Positions 15,886-24,584 of a DNA stretch of 64,000 nucleotides are shown here, one piece after another (within the stretch, counting starts at the first letter, position 1; each line of letters starts with the position of its first letter). The notes below the pieces were generated by a model that did no database searches, had not been told where the DNA came from, and saw only the letters and a list, made by a program, of their open reading frames with translations. This stretch comes from Microbacterium luteum (GTDB lineage Bacteria > Actinomycetota > Actinomycetes > Actinomycetales > Microbacteriaceae). A program made the position numbers and the translations under genes. The stretch spans positions 806,001 to 870,000 of the forward strand of contig NZ_CP063814.1 in the NCBI RefSeq assembly GCF_015277875.1. Direction: 5' to 3'.

Positions 15886-15897
15886 GGAACCGGTTGC
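15886..15897. promoter_or_regulatory. LacI-type operator, lacI side
   Basis: GGAACCGGTTGC, a near-perfect palindrome with the central CG expected for LacI-family operators, 38 bases before the lacI start. Confidence 0.6.
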
Positions 15898-16008
15898 GAG
15901 ACATCGTGGCACGCGCTCCCACGCCGATTCCAGCCCGTGCGTCCATGGTTATTCAGTTGTGACCCGAACCGGATTGTGCGCGCGGGAGCGATCCCTTAGC
16001 GTGAGCGT

Positions 16009-16021
16009 GGGAACGGTTCCC
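16009..16021. promoter_or_regulatory. LacI-type operator, importer side
   Basis: GGGAACGGTTCCC, a palindrome 54 bases before the start of the binding-protein gene. Its arms (GGAAC/GTTCC) match the operator next to lacI, which supports one repressor binding both. Confidence 0.7.
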
Positions 16022-16075
16022 GAGCACCTTGGGTCGGCGATGTCATGCCGACCTGCTACTCAATGAGGAGGCACC

Positions 16076-17431
16076 ATGAGGACTCAGTCGCGTTCGCGCG
16101 TCTTCGCCGCGGCAGCCGGACTGGGAGTCGCCGCGCTGGCCCTGTCGGCGTGTACCGGCGACATGCAGCCCGACGCATCCGATGTCGATTGCACCGACTA
16201 CGAGGAGTACGGCACGTTCGACGGCGCGGAGGTGACCATCGGCGGCACCATCCTCGATCTCGAAGCCGATCGCCTCGTGGAGTCGTGGAGCGACTTCTCG
16301 GCCTGCACCGGCATCCAGATCGACTATCAGGGCTCGAGCGAGTTCGAGGCGCAGATCGCCGTGCTCGCCGAGGGCGGCAATGCACCCGACATCGGCATCG
16401 TGCCGCAGCCCGGACTGCTCGCCCGTCTCGCCGAGGGCGGATGGCTCATCCCCGCTTCGGAGGCGGTCGAAGCCCACGTCGACGAATTCTGGTCGGAGGA
16501 CTGGAAGACCTACGGAACCTACGACGACACCTTCTACGCAGCGCCGCTCATGGCGAGCATCAAGGGGTACATCTGGTACTCGCCCAGCGAGTTCGAGGAG
16601 AACGGCTGGGAGATCCCCGCGACGCTCGACGAGCTCGAGGCGCTGTCGGAGCAGATCGCGGCCGACGGCGACCGCAAGCCGTGGTGCGTGGGCCTGGAGT
16701 CCGGCGACGCCACCGGGTGGCCGGGCACCGACTGGATCGAGGACTGGATGCTGCGTCTGCACGGCGCCGACGTCTACGACCAGTGGGTGACCCACGAGAT
16801 CCCCTTCAACGACCCGCAGGTCGTGGAGGCCTTCGACGCCGTCGGCGGATACCTGAAGAACGAGGACATGGTCAACGGCGGCATCGGCGACGTGTCGACG
16901 CTCGTGACCGAGGCGTTCCAGACGGCGGGACTGCCGATTCTCGACGGCGAGTGCTCGCTGCACCACCAGGCCTCGTTCTACGAGACCTTCTGGAACCCCG
17001 AGGGCGGCGATGAGGTGACGGTCGCGTCCAACGGCGACATCTTCGGATTCCTCACCCCGCCCGCGAACGCCGGCGACCCGCTGTCGGTCACCGGCGGCGG
17101 CGAGTTCCCGGTCGCCTTCACCGACGCCGAAGAGGTCGAGGCGGTCCGCGCCTACCTCTCCAGCGACACGTGGGCGAACAACCGGGTCAGCCTCGGCGGC
17201 GTGATCAGCGCCAACACGGGCGTTGACCCGGAGAACGCGTCGAGCGAGCTGCTCGTGCAGTCGATCGAGATCCTCCAGGACCCGGAGACGACGTTCCGCT
17301 TCGACGGTTCGGACCTCATGCCCGGCGCGGTCGGGGCCGACTCCTTCTGGAAGGGCATCGTCGCCTGGGTCTCCGGCGATGACACCGAGACGGTCGTCGA
17401 CGAGATCGAGGCAAGCTGGCCCGCCAGCTGA
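16076..17431 (+). CDS. ABC sugar transporter, substrate-binding lipoprotein (AglE-like)
   Basis: A 451-residue extracytoplasmic binding protein. The signal peptide has a basic start, hydrophobic core and lipobox LSAC, so it is anchored to the membrane at Cys near residue 26. The mature part is a cluster-1 carbohydrate-binding protein (YQGSSEFEAQIAVLAEGGNAPDIGIVPQPG). Sequence style and the linked permeases resemble AglE, the alpha-glucoside (sucrose, maltose, trehalose) binder of Sinorhizobium; the substrate is inferred. AGGAGG precedes the ATG. LacI-type operators lie upstream. Confidence 0.9.
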   Translation: MRTQSRSRVFAAAAGLGVAALALSACTGDMQPDASDVDCTDYEEYGTFDGAEVTIGGTILDLEADRLVESWSDFSACTGIQIDYQGSSEFEAQIAVLAEGGNAPDIGIVPQPGLLARLAEGGWLIPASEAVEAHVDEFWSEDWKTYGTYDDTFYAAPLMASIKGYIWYSPSEFEENGWEIPATLDELEALSEQIAADGDRKPWCVGLESGDATGWPGTDWIEDWMLRLHGADVYDQWVTHEIPFNDPQVVEAFDAVGGYLKNEDMVNGGIGDVSTLVTEAFQTAGLPILDGECSLHHQASFYETFWNPEGGDEVTVASNGDIFGFLTPPANAGDPLSVTGGGEFPVAFTDAEEVEAVRAYLSSDTWANNRVSLGGVISANTGVDPENASSELLVQSIEILQDPETTFRFDGSDLMPGAVGADSFWKGIVAWVSGDDTETVVDEIEASWPAS

Positions 17432-17444
17432 TCGGTTCGCTCCT

Positions 17445-17476
17445 GGGCCGAGGCGGTAACGGCGCCGCCTCGGTCC
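17445..17476 (+). terminator. Hairpin between binding-protein and permease genes
   Basis: A 12-bp stem (GGCCGAGGCGG with CCGCCTCGGTC, including one G-T pair) with an 8-base loop just after the binding-protein stop. Such hairpins stabilise the upstream mRNA or partly terminate, which yields more binding protein than permease. Confidence 0.65.
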
Positions 17477-17525
17477 TGGAGCCTCCGTCGCCGCACCATG
17501 CTTCAACGACGAAGGGAAGACCTCG

Positions 17526-18494
17526 ATGACAACCGCTGACCTCACGGGGAAGATCCTGCAGGTGGTGATGGGGCTGGTGATCTTCGCCGCCATCATCGGC
17601 ATCCTCGTGCTCCTCATGGGCCGCGGGCCGAAGAAGGGCAGGGACTACTGGCAGCTGACGTGGTTCCTGCTGCCGGCGATCCTCCTCCTGGCGATCGGCC
17701 TCATCTGGCCGGCGGTGCGGACGACCGGGCTGGCGTTCCTGGACAACTCCGGGAACTTCAGCTTCGACAACTTCGTGTGGATGTTCACGCAGCCCTCGGC
17801 CATCCGCACCCTCATCAACACGGTCATCTGGGTGCTCTTCGTCCCCACGATCTCGACGGCGCTCGGACTGGCGTACGCCGTGTGGATCGACAAGTCGCGC
17901 GGTGAGCGCTTCTACAAGGCGCTGGTGTTCATGCCCATGGCGATCTCCTTCGTCGGCGCGGGCATCATCTGGCGCTTCGTCTACGAGTACCGCTCGGCCG
18001 GCCGCGATCAGATCGGTCTGCTGAACGCCATGGTCGTGGGACTCGGCGGCGACCCCGTGCAGTGGCTGCAGACCGATCCGCTCAACACCTTCCTGCTGAT
18101 CGTCGTCATGATCTGGATCCAGACCGGATTCGCGATGGTCGTGCTGAGCGCGGCGATCAAGGGCATTCCGACGGAGCAGATCGAGGCGGCGCAGCTCGAC
18201 GGCACGAACGCGTGGCAGCGCTTCTCGAACGTCACCGTCCCCGGGATCCGCTCCTCGCTGGTTGTCGTGCTGACGACCATCTCGATCGCGACCCTCAAGG
18301 TCTTCGACATCGTGCGGACGATGACCGCCGGAAACTTCAACACGAGCGTCGTGGCCAACGAGATGTACACGCAGGCGTTCCGCGCCAGTGAGGTCGGGCG
18401 CGGTTCGGCGCTCGCTCTGATCCTGTTCGTGATGGTCCTTCCCATCGTCATCTACAACGTCAACGTCCTCCGCAAGCAGAGGGAGATCCGATGA
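17526..18494 (+). CDS. ABC sugar transporter permease (AglF/MalF-like)
   Basis: A 322-residue integral membrane protein with about seven to eight spans; the first (residues 11-31) is an extra N-terminal helix. The cytoplasmic EAA loop that docks the ATPase reads EAAQLDGTNAWQRFSNVTVP near residue 223. MalF-type landmarks are NFVWMFTQPSAIRTLINTVIW and MAISFVGAGIIWRFVYEY. GGGAAG precedes the ATG. The last four bases overlap the next gene (ATGA), so the two permeases are translationally coupled. Confidence 0.92.
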   Translation: MTTADLTGKILQVVMGLVIFAAIIGILVLLMGRGPKKGRDYWQLTWFLLPAILLLAIGLIWPAVRTTGLAFLDNSGNFSFDNFVWMFTQPSAIRTLINTVIWVLFVPTISTALGLAYAVWIDKSRGERFYKALVFMPMAISFVGAGIIWRFVYEYRSAGRDQIGLLNAMVVGLGGDPVQWLQTDPLNTFLLIVVMIWIQTGFAMVVLSAAIKGIPTEQIEAAQLDGTNAWQRFSNVTVPGIRSSLVVVLTTISIATLKVFDIVRTMTAGNFNTSVVANEMYTQAFRASEVGRGSALALILFVMVLPIVIYNVNVLRKQREIR

Positions 18495-19477
18495 GCAGCG
18501 TGGCCCCGGTCGATCTTCCGATCGACGACGAGCGAAAAGAAGACGCCTTCGAGGAAGCGGCAGAAGGCACGCGCACGGCTCGCGCGAAGCGCCGTCTCAC
18601 GTCGCGCTGGGCGACGCTGGCCGCGCTCATCATCGCGGTGCTGTGGACGATCCCGACGTTCGGCCTGTTCGTCTCGTCGTTCCGTCCGGCGGAGCTCATC
18701 CAGACCACCGGCTGGTGGACGATCTTCCAGAATCCCGGATTCACGCTCGACAACTACCAGGACGTGCTGTTCTCGCCGTCGATGTCGTCACCGCAGCTGG
18801 GGGCGTACTTCGTCAACTCGCTCGCGATCGCGATCCCGGCGACGATCTTCCCGCTCGTGCTGGCCTCGATGGCGGCCTACGCGTTCGCGTGGATCAAGTT
18901 CCCCGGCGCCAACACGCTGTTCATCTTCGTGTTCGCGCTGCAGATCGTGCCGCTGCAGATGGCCCTCGTGCCGCTGCTGCAGACGTTCTCGTTCTGGCTG
19001 CGCCCCGGGCAGGCCTGGCTCCACGACGTCATCCCGATCATCCCCGAGCAGAACTACCTGCCGGTGTGGATCGCGCACACGATCTTCGCGCTGCCGCTGG
19101 CGATCTTCCTGCTCCACAACTTCATCTCCGAGATCCCGCGCGATGTCATCGAGGCCTCCCGCGTCGACGGCGCCTCCCATGCGCAGATCTTCTTCCGCAT
19201 CATCCTGCCGCTGGCCACCCCGGCGATCGCCTCGTTCGCGATCTTCCAGTTCCTGTGGGTGTGGAACGACCTGCTGGTCGCGCTGATCTTCTCCGGTGGC
19301 ACGCAGGATGTCGCTCCGCTGACCCAGCGGCTGGCGGAGATGGTGGGCTCGCGAGGTCAGGATTGGCAGCGGCTGACGGCGGGGGCGTTCGTCTCGCTCG
19401 TGGTTCCCCTGGTGGTCTTCTTCTCGCTGCAGAGATTCTTCGTGCGAGGTCTGCTGGCGGGATCGACGAAGGGCTGA
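18491..19477 (+). CDS. ABC sugar transporter permease (AglG/MalG-like)
   Basis: A 328-residue permease with a polar N-terminal tail (about 40 residues) and six membrane spans. The EAA loop is EASRVDGASHAQIFFRIILP near residue 222, typical of MalG-type subunits, and the C-terminus ends FFSLQRFFVRGLLAGSTKG. It pairs with the preceding permease. No ATP-binding subunit follows; in many actinobacteria a shared MsmK-type ATPase encoded elsewhere drives several such importers. Confidence 0.93.
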   Translation: MSSVAPVDLPIDDERKEDAFEEAAEGTRTARAKRRLTSRWATLAALIIAVLWTIPTFGLFVSSFRPAELIQTTGWWTIFQNPGFTLDNYQDVLFSPSMSSPQLGAYFVNSLAIAIPATIFPLVLASMAAYAFAWIKFPGANTLFIFVFALQIVPLQMALVPLLQTFSFWLRPGQAWLHDVIPIIPEQNYLPVWIAHTIFALPLAIFLLHNFISEIPRDVIEASRVDGASHAQIFFRIILPLATPAIASFAIFQFLWVWNDLLVALIFSGGTQDVAPLTQRLAEMVGSRGQDWQRLTAGAFVSLVVPLVVFFSLQRFFVRGLLAGSTKG

Positions 19478-19502
19478 GGCGAGGCGTCCGATACACTGAG
19501 GA

Positions 19503-19519
19503 GTCGAATCGATTCGGAC
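19503..19519. promoter_or_regulatory. Palindrome GTCGAATCGATTCGGAC before the MFS gene
   Basis: An inverted repeat centred on ATCGAT in the 144-base gap between the importer and the MFS gene, with TACACT (19493-19498) just upstream as a possible -10. It may be an operator for the MFS gene. The regulator is unknown. Confidence 0.45.
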
Positions 19520-19621
19520 GCTCCTGTCCGCGATCGGCATCACGGCGCATCCGCCGTCTCCTCTGCGCCAGACCGGTCATCCCCGGCCGACGCCCCGTCA
19601 CGCCGCTGAAACGAAGTCCTC

Positions 19622-21013
19622 TTGCTCGATACCGCCTCTCTCCCTGTACAGAACCCCGCTGATCCTCGTCCGACCGACGGTGCGCGAGCACCGGAGACCG
19701 CGACCACCCGTCTCCCGCGCACGGCGGGGTCTCCCACGGGCGCCATCCGCACCCTCGGCACGAATCCGGCGACCGCGCCGATCGTCCTGCACCCGGGGGA
19801 TGCGATCTCGACGCCGCGGCGGGTGCTCTACGTCATCCTCCTCGGCGCACTCACGGCGCTCGGTCCCTTCACCATCGACCTGTATCTGCCGGCCTTCCCG
19901 GTGCTCGAGGCCGACTTCCAGACGACGGCCGCGGCGATCCAGCTGACGCTCACCGGCACGATGGTCGGCTTCGCTCTCGGTCAGCTGATCGTGGGCCCGC
20001 TGAGCGACAAGGTCGGCCGCCGCATCCCGCTTCTCGCGGTCACCGCCCTCCATGTCGTGGCGAGTGTGGCCGCGGCGATGGCACCCACCCTGGGGACACT
20101 CGGCATCGCCCGCGTGTTCATGGGGATCGGGGCTGCCGCCGGCGGCGTCGTGGCGATGGCGATGGTGCGCGATCTGTTCGGCGGCCGGCGCCTGGTGGTC
20201 ATGCTCAGCCGGCTCGCGCTCGTGACCGGGGTAGCCCCCGTCGTCGCGCCGCTCATCGGCTCGGCCCTCATGGAGGTCATGCCCTGGCGAGGGCTGTTCG
20301 TGGTCCTCGCGTGCTACGGCGCGCTGATGTTCCTGTGCGCCATCCTGCTCCTCCCGGAGACCCTGCCTCCGGCACGCCGTCTGGACCGCGGCAACACGAC
20401 GATGGTTCAGCGATACAAGAGCGTGTTCAGCGACCGCGTGTTCCTCGGCGTGCTCGTCATCGGCGGAATGGCCTTCAGCGGGCTGTTCTCCTACCTTTCC
20501 GCGTCTCCGTTCCTCTTCCAAGAGGCCTATGGCCTGACGGCTCAGGAGTACGGCCTGCTGTTCGCCGTCAACTCGCTCGGAGTGGTCGTCGGTGTGCAGG
20601 TCGCCTCTCGCCTCGCGGCGCGATTCGGGCCGCAGTGGGTGCTCGCGTTCTCGACGGCGACGCTCGTGATCGCGGGGACGACGATCATCGCGACCGATCG
20701 GCTCGGACTCGGTCTGTGGGGCACCGTCGTGCCGCTGCTCGTCTTCATGACCGGAGTCGGGTTCACCATGCCGTGCGTGCAGGTTCTCGCGCTGGACCGG
20801 CACGGGAAGGCGGCGGGGACGGCCGCGTCGATCCTCGGCGCCGTCAATTTCGGCGTCGCGGGGCTGGTCTCTCCGATCGTCGGCGGCGTGTCGCACGGCG
20901 CGGCGATCACCGCGACGACGATGGCGGCCGTCATGGTCGGCTGCGGTCTCCTCGCGGTGGCGGCGCTGTGGTTCATTGTCCGTCCGCGTTCCGTGGAGCG
21001 GCTCACTCCCTGA
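19622..21013 (+). CDS. MFS drug-resistance transporter, Bcr/CflA family
   Basis: A 12-TM exporter of the DHA1 family. TM1 reads VLYVILLGALTALGPFTIDLYLPAFP, the Bcr/CflA hallmark, followed by motif A in GPLSDKVGRRIPLL and the motif-C-like GVAPVVAPLIGSALME. The reading frame opens at TTG 19622 and has a polar, Pro/Thr-rich 65-residue stretch before TM1; GTG 19823 is an alternative start, but neither has a clear ribosome site. Bcr-type pumps export bicyclomycin, sulfonamides or chloramphenicol-type compounds; specificity here is unknown. Confidence 0.88.
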   Translation: MLDTASLPVQNPADPRPTDGARAPETATTRLPRTAGSPTGAIRTLGTNPATAPIVLHPGDAISTPRRVLYVILLGALTALGPFTIDLYLPAFPVLEADFQTTAAAIQLTLTGTMVGFALGQLIVGPLSDKVGRRIPLLAVTALHVVASVAAAMAPTLGTLGIARVFMGIGAAAGGVVAMAMVRDLFGGRRLVVMLSRLALVTGVAPVVAPLIGSALMEVMPWRGLFVVLACYGALMFLCAILLLPETLPPARRLDRGNTTMVQRYKSVFSDRVFLGVLVIGGMAFSGLFSYLSASPFLFQEAYGLTAQEYGLLFAVNSLGVVVGVQVASRLAARFGPQWVLAFSTATLVIAGTTIIATDRLGLGLWGTVVPLLVFMTGVGFTMPCVQVLALDRHGKAAGTAASILGAVNFGVAGLVSPIVGGVSHGAAITATTMAAVMVGCGLLAVAALWFIVRPRSVERLTP

Positions 21014-21040
21014 GCCGGCCCTTCCGGATCGGGGTCGGGG

Positions 21041-21046
21041 CACAAT
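21041..21046 (+). promoter_or_regulatory. -10-like element of the PAP2 gene
   Basis: CACAAT six bases before ATG 21053, in keeping with leaderless starts. It supports the first ATG over the internal Met10. Confidence 0.4.
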
Positions 21047-21052
21047 GGTCGG

Positions 21053-21769
21053 ATGCCTCTTCCCTTCCGTACGCGGACGATGACGTTCTCGCTGGTCGCC
21101 CTCGGTCTCCTCCTGATCGCGCTGGCGACGGGACTCGGCGCGTGGGCGTTCGCCCGGGGCAACACCCCGTTCGCGATCGACGCCTGGTGGAACAACCTGC
21201 TCGTCGACGCGGCGGTGCCGCTGGCGGGGCCCGTGTCGCACGCCATGAACGTGATCGGAGGCGGGTGGGTCGGTGTGCTCGTCGTGCCGCTCGGCGGCGC
21301 GGGGGCTCTCATCGCGGTGCGTCGACCATGGGCGGCGGCCTTCTTCCTCACTGCCGAGGCGGTGTCGGCGGCACTCGTTCAGCTGCTCAAGCACCTGTTC
21401 GGCCGCGCGCGACCCACCGAGATCCTCATCATGTCGGATTACGGGTCCTACCCGTCGGGTCACGTCGCGAACGCAGCGACCATCGCGGTGTGCGCGGTCG
21501 TGCTGTTTCCACGGCTCGTCGTGGCGATCATCGGGGCGGCGTGGATCCTGCTCATGGCCTTCAGCCGCACGTACCTGCACGCTCACTGGCTGAGCGACAC
21601 CGTGGGCGGTGCGCTCGTCGGTGTCGGTGCGGCGCTCGTGGTCGCGGCGGTGTTCAGCGTGCCCCTCGCGCGGGAACCACGCCTCGTCGCATCCCGCGGC
21701 ACTGCGCGTCAGCCCGAGGACGGGTCAGATTCCGGCGACGCGTTCGGGGTGCGCGTGGATCGCGAATGA
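21053..21769 (+). CDS. PAP2 superfamily membrane phosphatase
   Basis: A 238-residue integral membrane phosphatase. The three PAP2 motifs are intact: KHLFGRARP (Lys-x6-Arg-Pro), PSGHVANAAT, and SRTYLHAHWLSD with the catalytic His. Likely substrates are lipid phosphates such as undecaprenyl diphosphate or phosphatidic acid, acting at the outer face of the membrane. Five to six hydrophobic segments are visible. The last 45 bases overlap the 3' end of convergent fdhD. Confidence 0.92.
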   Translation: MPLPFRTRTMTFSLVALGLLLIALATGLGAWAFARGNTPFAIDAWWNNLLVDAAVPLAGPVSHAMNVIGGGWVGVLVVPLGGAGALIAVRRPWAAAFFLTAEAVSAALVQLLKHLFGRARPTEILIMSDYGSYPSGHVANAATIAVCAVVLFPRLVVAIIGAAWILLMAFSRTYLHAHWLSDTVGGALVGVGAALVVAAVFSVPLAREPRLVASRGTARQPEDGSDSGDAFGVRVDRE

Positions 21770-22573
21770 GCCGTTGCGGCTGAACCCGACGAGGGTCAGC
21801 CCCGTGTCGTGCGCCAGTTGCGCCGCGAGCGTCGACGGCGCCCCGACCGCCGCCAGCATCGGGATGCCCGCAAGCCGCGCCTTCTGCACGAGCTCGAACG
21901 ACGCCCGCCCCGACACCTGCAGCACGTGCTGTGCCAGGGGGAGTCTGCCCTCGCGGAGCGCCCACCCGATCACCTTGTCGACGGCGTTGTGCCTGCCGAC
22001 GTCTTCGCGCACGCACACCGCGGTGCCGTCCGGTGCGAACAGGCCGGCGGCGTGCACGCCCCCGGTGGCGTCGAAGACCTGCTGCGCCTCGCGCAGCGTA
22101 TCGGGCAGCTGGGCGACGACCGCCGCATCGACGAGCGGTTCCGCCGCCTCGAGGGGGAGCCGCGCGGTCTTGGCCACCGCCTCGATCGACTCGGTGCCGC
22201 AGATGCCGCACGCACTGGTGGTGGTGCTGTGTCGTGCGGCGGCGTCGGAGGGCGGCACCGCGCCGGCGCCGAGGTGGGCGTCGATAACGTTGTAGGTCTG
22301 TGCGCCCTCGGCGTCGCGCCCCGCGCAGTACCGCAGCGATCTCAGCTGCTCGGGCGCCGTGAGCACGCCCTCGCCGACGAGGAACCCGGCGACGAGGTCG
22401 AAGTCGTCGCCCGGCGTGCGCATGGTCACGGCCCAGGATGATCCGTCGATGCGGATCTCCAGCGGCTCCTCGGCGGCCAGAACGTCTTCGCGGCGCGAGA
22501 CGGCGTGGACGCCCTCGCCGTCGGCATCGATTCGCACGCGGACGACGCGGCGACGGGCGGTGGAACGAGCCAT
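21725..22573 (-). CDS. fdhD: Formate dehydrogenase accessory sulfurtransferase FdhD
   Basis: A 282-residue protein that transfers sulfur from a cysteine desulfurase to the molybdenum cofactor and so activates formate dehydrogenase. The essential CxxC loop is SACGICGTESI (Cys122, Cys125). Other landmarks are EEPLEIRIDG, TPGDDFDLVAGFLVGEG and REDVGRHNAVDKVIGWAL. ATG 22573 is six bases downstream of TATCGT, so the mRNA is probably leaderless. It is divergent from mog-moaE-moaA. No formate dehydrogenase subunit gene lies in the window, but FdhD predicts one elsewhere. Confidence 0.96.
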   Translation of the reverse strand: MARSTARRRVVRVRIDADGEGVHAVSRREDVLAAEEPLEIRIDGSSWAVTMRTPGDDFDLVAGFLVGEGVLTAPEQLRSLRYCAGRDAEGAQTYNVIDAHLGAGAVPPSDAAARHSTTTSACGICGTESIEAVAKTARLPLEAAEPLVDAAVVAQLPDTLREAQQVFDATGGVHAAGLFAPDGTAVCVREDVGRHNAVDKVIGWALREGRLPLAQHVLQVSGRASFELVQKARLAGIPMLAAVGAPSTLAAQLAHDTGLTLVGFSRNGSFAIHAHPERVAGI

Positions 22574-22579
22574 TCCCAC

Positions 22580-22585
22580 ACGATA
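22580..22585 (-). promoter_or_regulatory. -10 element of fdhD, leaderless promoter
   Basis: TATCGT on the minus strand, six bases, ATG 22573. Confidence 0.6.
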
Positions 22586-22660
22586 TCCCGGCTCGCGAAA
22601 GACGGATCGGCGGCCTCGAAACGATCCGCCGTAACGGCGCCGCGAACCGATCTCGGCACC

Positions 22661-22666
22661 TATCGT
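22661..22666 (+). promoter_or_regulatory. -10 element of mog, leaderless promoter
   Basis: TATCGT followed by GGAGGG and ATG 22673. The same hexamer drives divergent fdhD 76 bases away; GGAGGG could alternatively be a ribosome site, but its distance to the ATG is too short. Confidence 0.6.
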
Positions 22667-22672
22667 GGAGGG

Positions 22673-23152
22673 ATGACATCTCTTCGCGCCGCCGTCGTGA
22701 CCGTCTCGGACCGGTCGCACCGCGGCGTGCGCGAGGACTCCGCCGGCCCGGTCGCGGTGGCGGCGCTGCGCGAGGCGGGTTTCGCGTGCGACGACGCGTC
22801 GATCATCCCCGATGGCGTCGACGCGGTCGAGAAGGAGCTTCGCGCGCTCATCGGGGACGGAGCGCGGGTGATCGTCACGTGCGGGGGCACGGGCGTCTCG
22901 CCGCGCGACCTCACGCCGGAGGGCACCGCGCGCGTTCTCGATCGTGAGGTTCCCGGCGTGGCGGAGCGCCTGCGGGCCGACGGCGCCGCGGACACCCCGC
23001 TGTCGGCGCTCTCCCGCGGGCGGGCCGGCGTCGCCGCGACGACGTTCATCGTGAACCTCCCCGGCTCGCCGAAGGCGGTCGCTTCCGGAATGCCCTTCCT
23101 CGTGCGGATCGCCTCGCACGTCGTGTCACAGCTCGAGGGGGGAGACCACTGA
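22673..23152 (+). CDS. mog: Molybdopterin adenylyltransferase (MogA/MoaB type)
   Basis: A 159-residue MoCF-fold protein that adenylates molybdopterin before metal insertion. The conserved loop VIVTCGGTGVSPRDLTPEGT is the nucleotide/pterin-binding site; TVSDRSHRGVREDSAG opens the fold and NLPGSPKAV is the second conserved loop. It is the first gene of mog-moaE-moaA. Its stop TGA shares one base with the moaE ATG (TGATG). Confidence 0.93.
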   Translation: MTSLRAAVVTVSDRSHRGVREDSAGPVAVAALREAGFACDDASIIPDGVDAVEKELRALIGDGARVIVTCGGTGVSPRDLTPEGTARVLDREVPGVAERLRADGAADTPLSALSRGRAGVAATTFIVNLPGSPKAVASGMPFLVRIASHVVSQLEGGDH

Positions 23153-23580
23153 TGGATGCCGGAGTCGTCATCGCCGAGATCAGCGACACGCCCATCGACG
23201 TCGCCGCCCACATCCACGCCGCGACCGATCCGGCGGTCGGCGCGCTCACCACGTTCATCGGCACCGTGCGCGACCACGACCCGGAGGCGGCCGGCAGCGT
23301 CGAGGCGCTCGAGTACTCCGCGCATCCCGACGCTCCGCGCATCCTGCGGGAGCTGGCGCAGAAGGCGGCCGGCGAGCACGCGCTGATCGCCGTGACCCAC
23401 CGGGTCGGGCGCCTCGCGGTCGGGGATGTCGCCGTCGTGGTGGTGGCCGCATCCGCCCATCGCGCCGAAGCGTTCGCCGCCAGCCGCGAGCTCATCGAGG
23501 CCATCAAGTCCGACCTGCCGGTGTGGAAGAAGCAGCAGCAGAGCGACGGGGCATCCGCCTGGGTGGGGATCGGATCGTGA
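23152..23580 (+). CDS. moaE: Molybdopterin synthase catalytic subunit MoaE
   Basis: A 142-residue subunit that converts cyclic pyranopterin monophosphate to molybdopterin with sulfur from MoaD. Signature features are GALTTFIGTVRDHDP, LEYSAHPDAPRIL and the catalytic lysines in IKSDLPVWKKQQ (Lys119, Lys126, Lys127). It is coupled to mog by a 1-base overlap and to moaA by a GTGA overlap. Its partner MoaD is encoded on the opposite strand at 25527-25784. Confidence 0.96.
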   Translation: MDAGVVIAEISDTPIDVAAHIHAATDPAVGALTTFIGTVRDHDPEAAGSVEALEYSAHPDAPRILRELAQKAAGEHALIAVTHRVGRLAVGDVAVVVVAASAHRAEAFAASRELIEAIKSDLPVWKKQQQSDGASAWVGIGS

Positions 23581-24584
23581 CGGGCTCGCGTGGAACCCTC
23601 GTCGATCGCTTCGGCCGCGTGCACCGCGATCTGCGCATCTCGCTCACCGACCGCTGTTCGCTGCGCTGCACCTACTGCATGCCCGCAGACGGCGTGGAGT
23701 GGCTCGCGAAGGACAACATCCTCACCACCGACGAGCTCGCCCGGGTCGCCGCCGTGGCGGCCAGTCTCGGCATCACCGAGGTGCGCCTCACCGGCGGGGA
23801 GCCGCTCCTGCGCAGGGACGTCGTCGACGTCGTCGCCCGGATGGCGGCCATCGAGGGGCCGGAGGGTCCTCTCGAGGTGTCCATGACGACGAACGCGCTC
23901 GCCCTGCCGAAGCTCGCCGGGCCGCTCCGCGACGCCGGACTCGCTCGCGTGAACATCTCGATCGACACGCTGCGCCGCGATCGCTTCGCCGAGCTCACGC
24001 GGCGCGATCGGCTCGACGACACCCTCGCCGGCATCGACGCGGCACGCGCCGTGGGGTTCGCGCCGCTGAAGTTCAACGCCGTTGCCATGCGAGGCGTCAA
24101 CGAAGACGAGCTCGTCGACCTCGTGCGCTTCGCGGTCGACCACGAGGCGGAGATGCGCTTCATCGAGCAGATGCCGCTGGATGCCGGCCACATCTGGTCC
24201 CGCGTGGAGATGGTGCGGGGCGAGGAGATCCTCGAGACGCTGCGCCAGGCGTTCACCCTCGAGCCGGTCGGCGAGCGCGGGGCGTCGCCGGCGGAGGTGT
24301 TCCACGTCGACGGCGGGCCGGCGACGGTGGGCGTCATCGCGTCGGTGACGGCACCGTTCTGCGGTGCGTGCGATCGCGTGCGGCTGACCGCCGACGGCCA
24401 GATCCGCAACTGCCTGTTCGCGCGCGAGGAGTCGGACCTGCTCCCGCTGCTGCGGGGGGATGCCGACGACGACGACATCGCCGACGTCCTGCGGCGCTCG
24501 ATCGCGGGGAAGCTTCCGGGTCACGGCATCGACGAGCCCGGCTTCCTGCAGCCGCAGCGGCCGATGAGCGCCATCGGCGGCTGA
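23577..24584 (+). CDS. moaA: GTP 3',8-cyclase MoaA (radical SAM)
   Basis: A 335-residue radical-SAM enzyme for the first step of molybdenum cofactor synthesis, rearranging GTP to 3',8-cyclo-GTP with MoaC. The SAM-binding cluster motif is CSLRCTYC (Cys27, 31, 34), the GGEP motif is LTGGEPLLR, and the C-terminal GTP-binding cluster uses Cys262, Cys265 and Cys279. The protein ends AIGG, the C-terminal Gly-Gly required for activity. Start is GTG 23577 in a GTGA overlap with moaE. The stop codon lies in a hairpin shared with the convergent hydrolase gene. Confidence 0.97.
   Translation: MTGSRGTLVDRFGRVHRDLRISLTDRCSLRCTYCMPADGVEWLAKDNILTTDELARVAAVAASLGITEVRLTGGEPLLRRDVVDVVARMAAIEGPEGPLEVSMTTNALALPKLAGPLRDAGLARVNISIDTLRRDRFAELTRRDRLDDTLAGIDAARAVGFAPLKFNAVAMRGVNEDELVDLVRFAVDHEAEMRFIEQMPLDAGHIWSRVEMVRGEEILETLRQAFTLEPVGERGASPAEVFHVDGGPATVGVIASVTAPFCGACDRVRLTADGQIRNCLFAREESDLLPLLRGDADDDDIADVLRRSIAGKLPGHGIDEPGFLQPQRPMSAIGG

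Noticed and set aside
19598..21586. 662-codon minus-strand frame opposite the MFS and PAP2 genes
   Set aside because: Composition rich in Arg, His, Asp and Glu without motifs; both plus-strand genes show clear family motifs.
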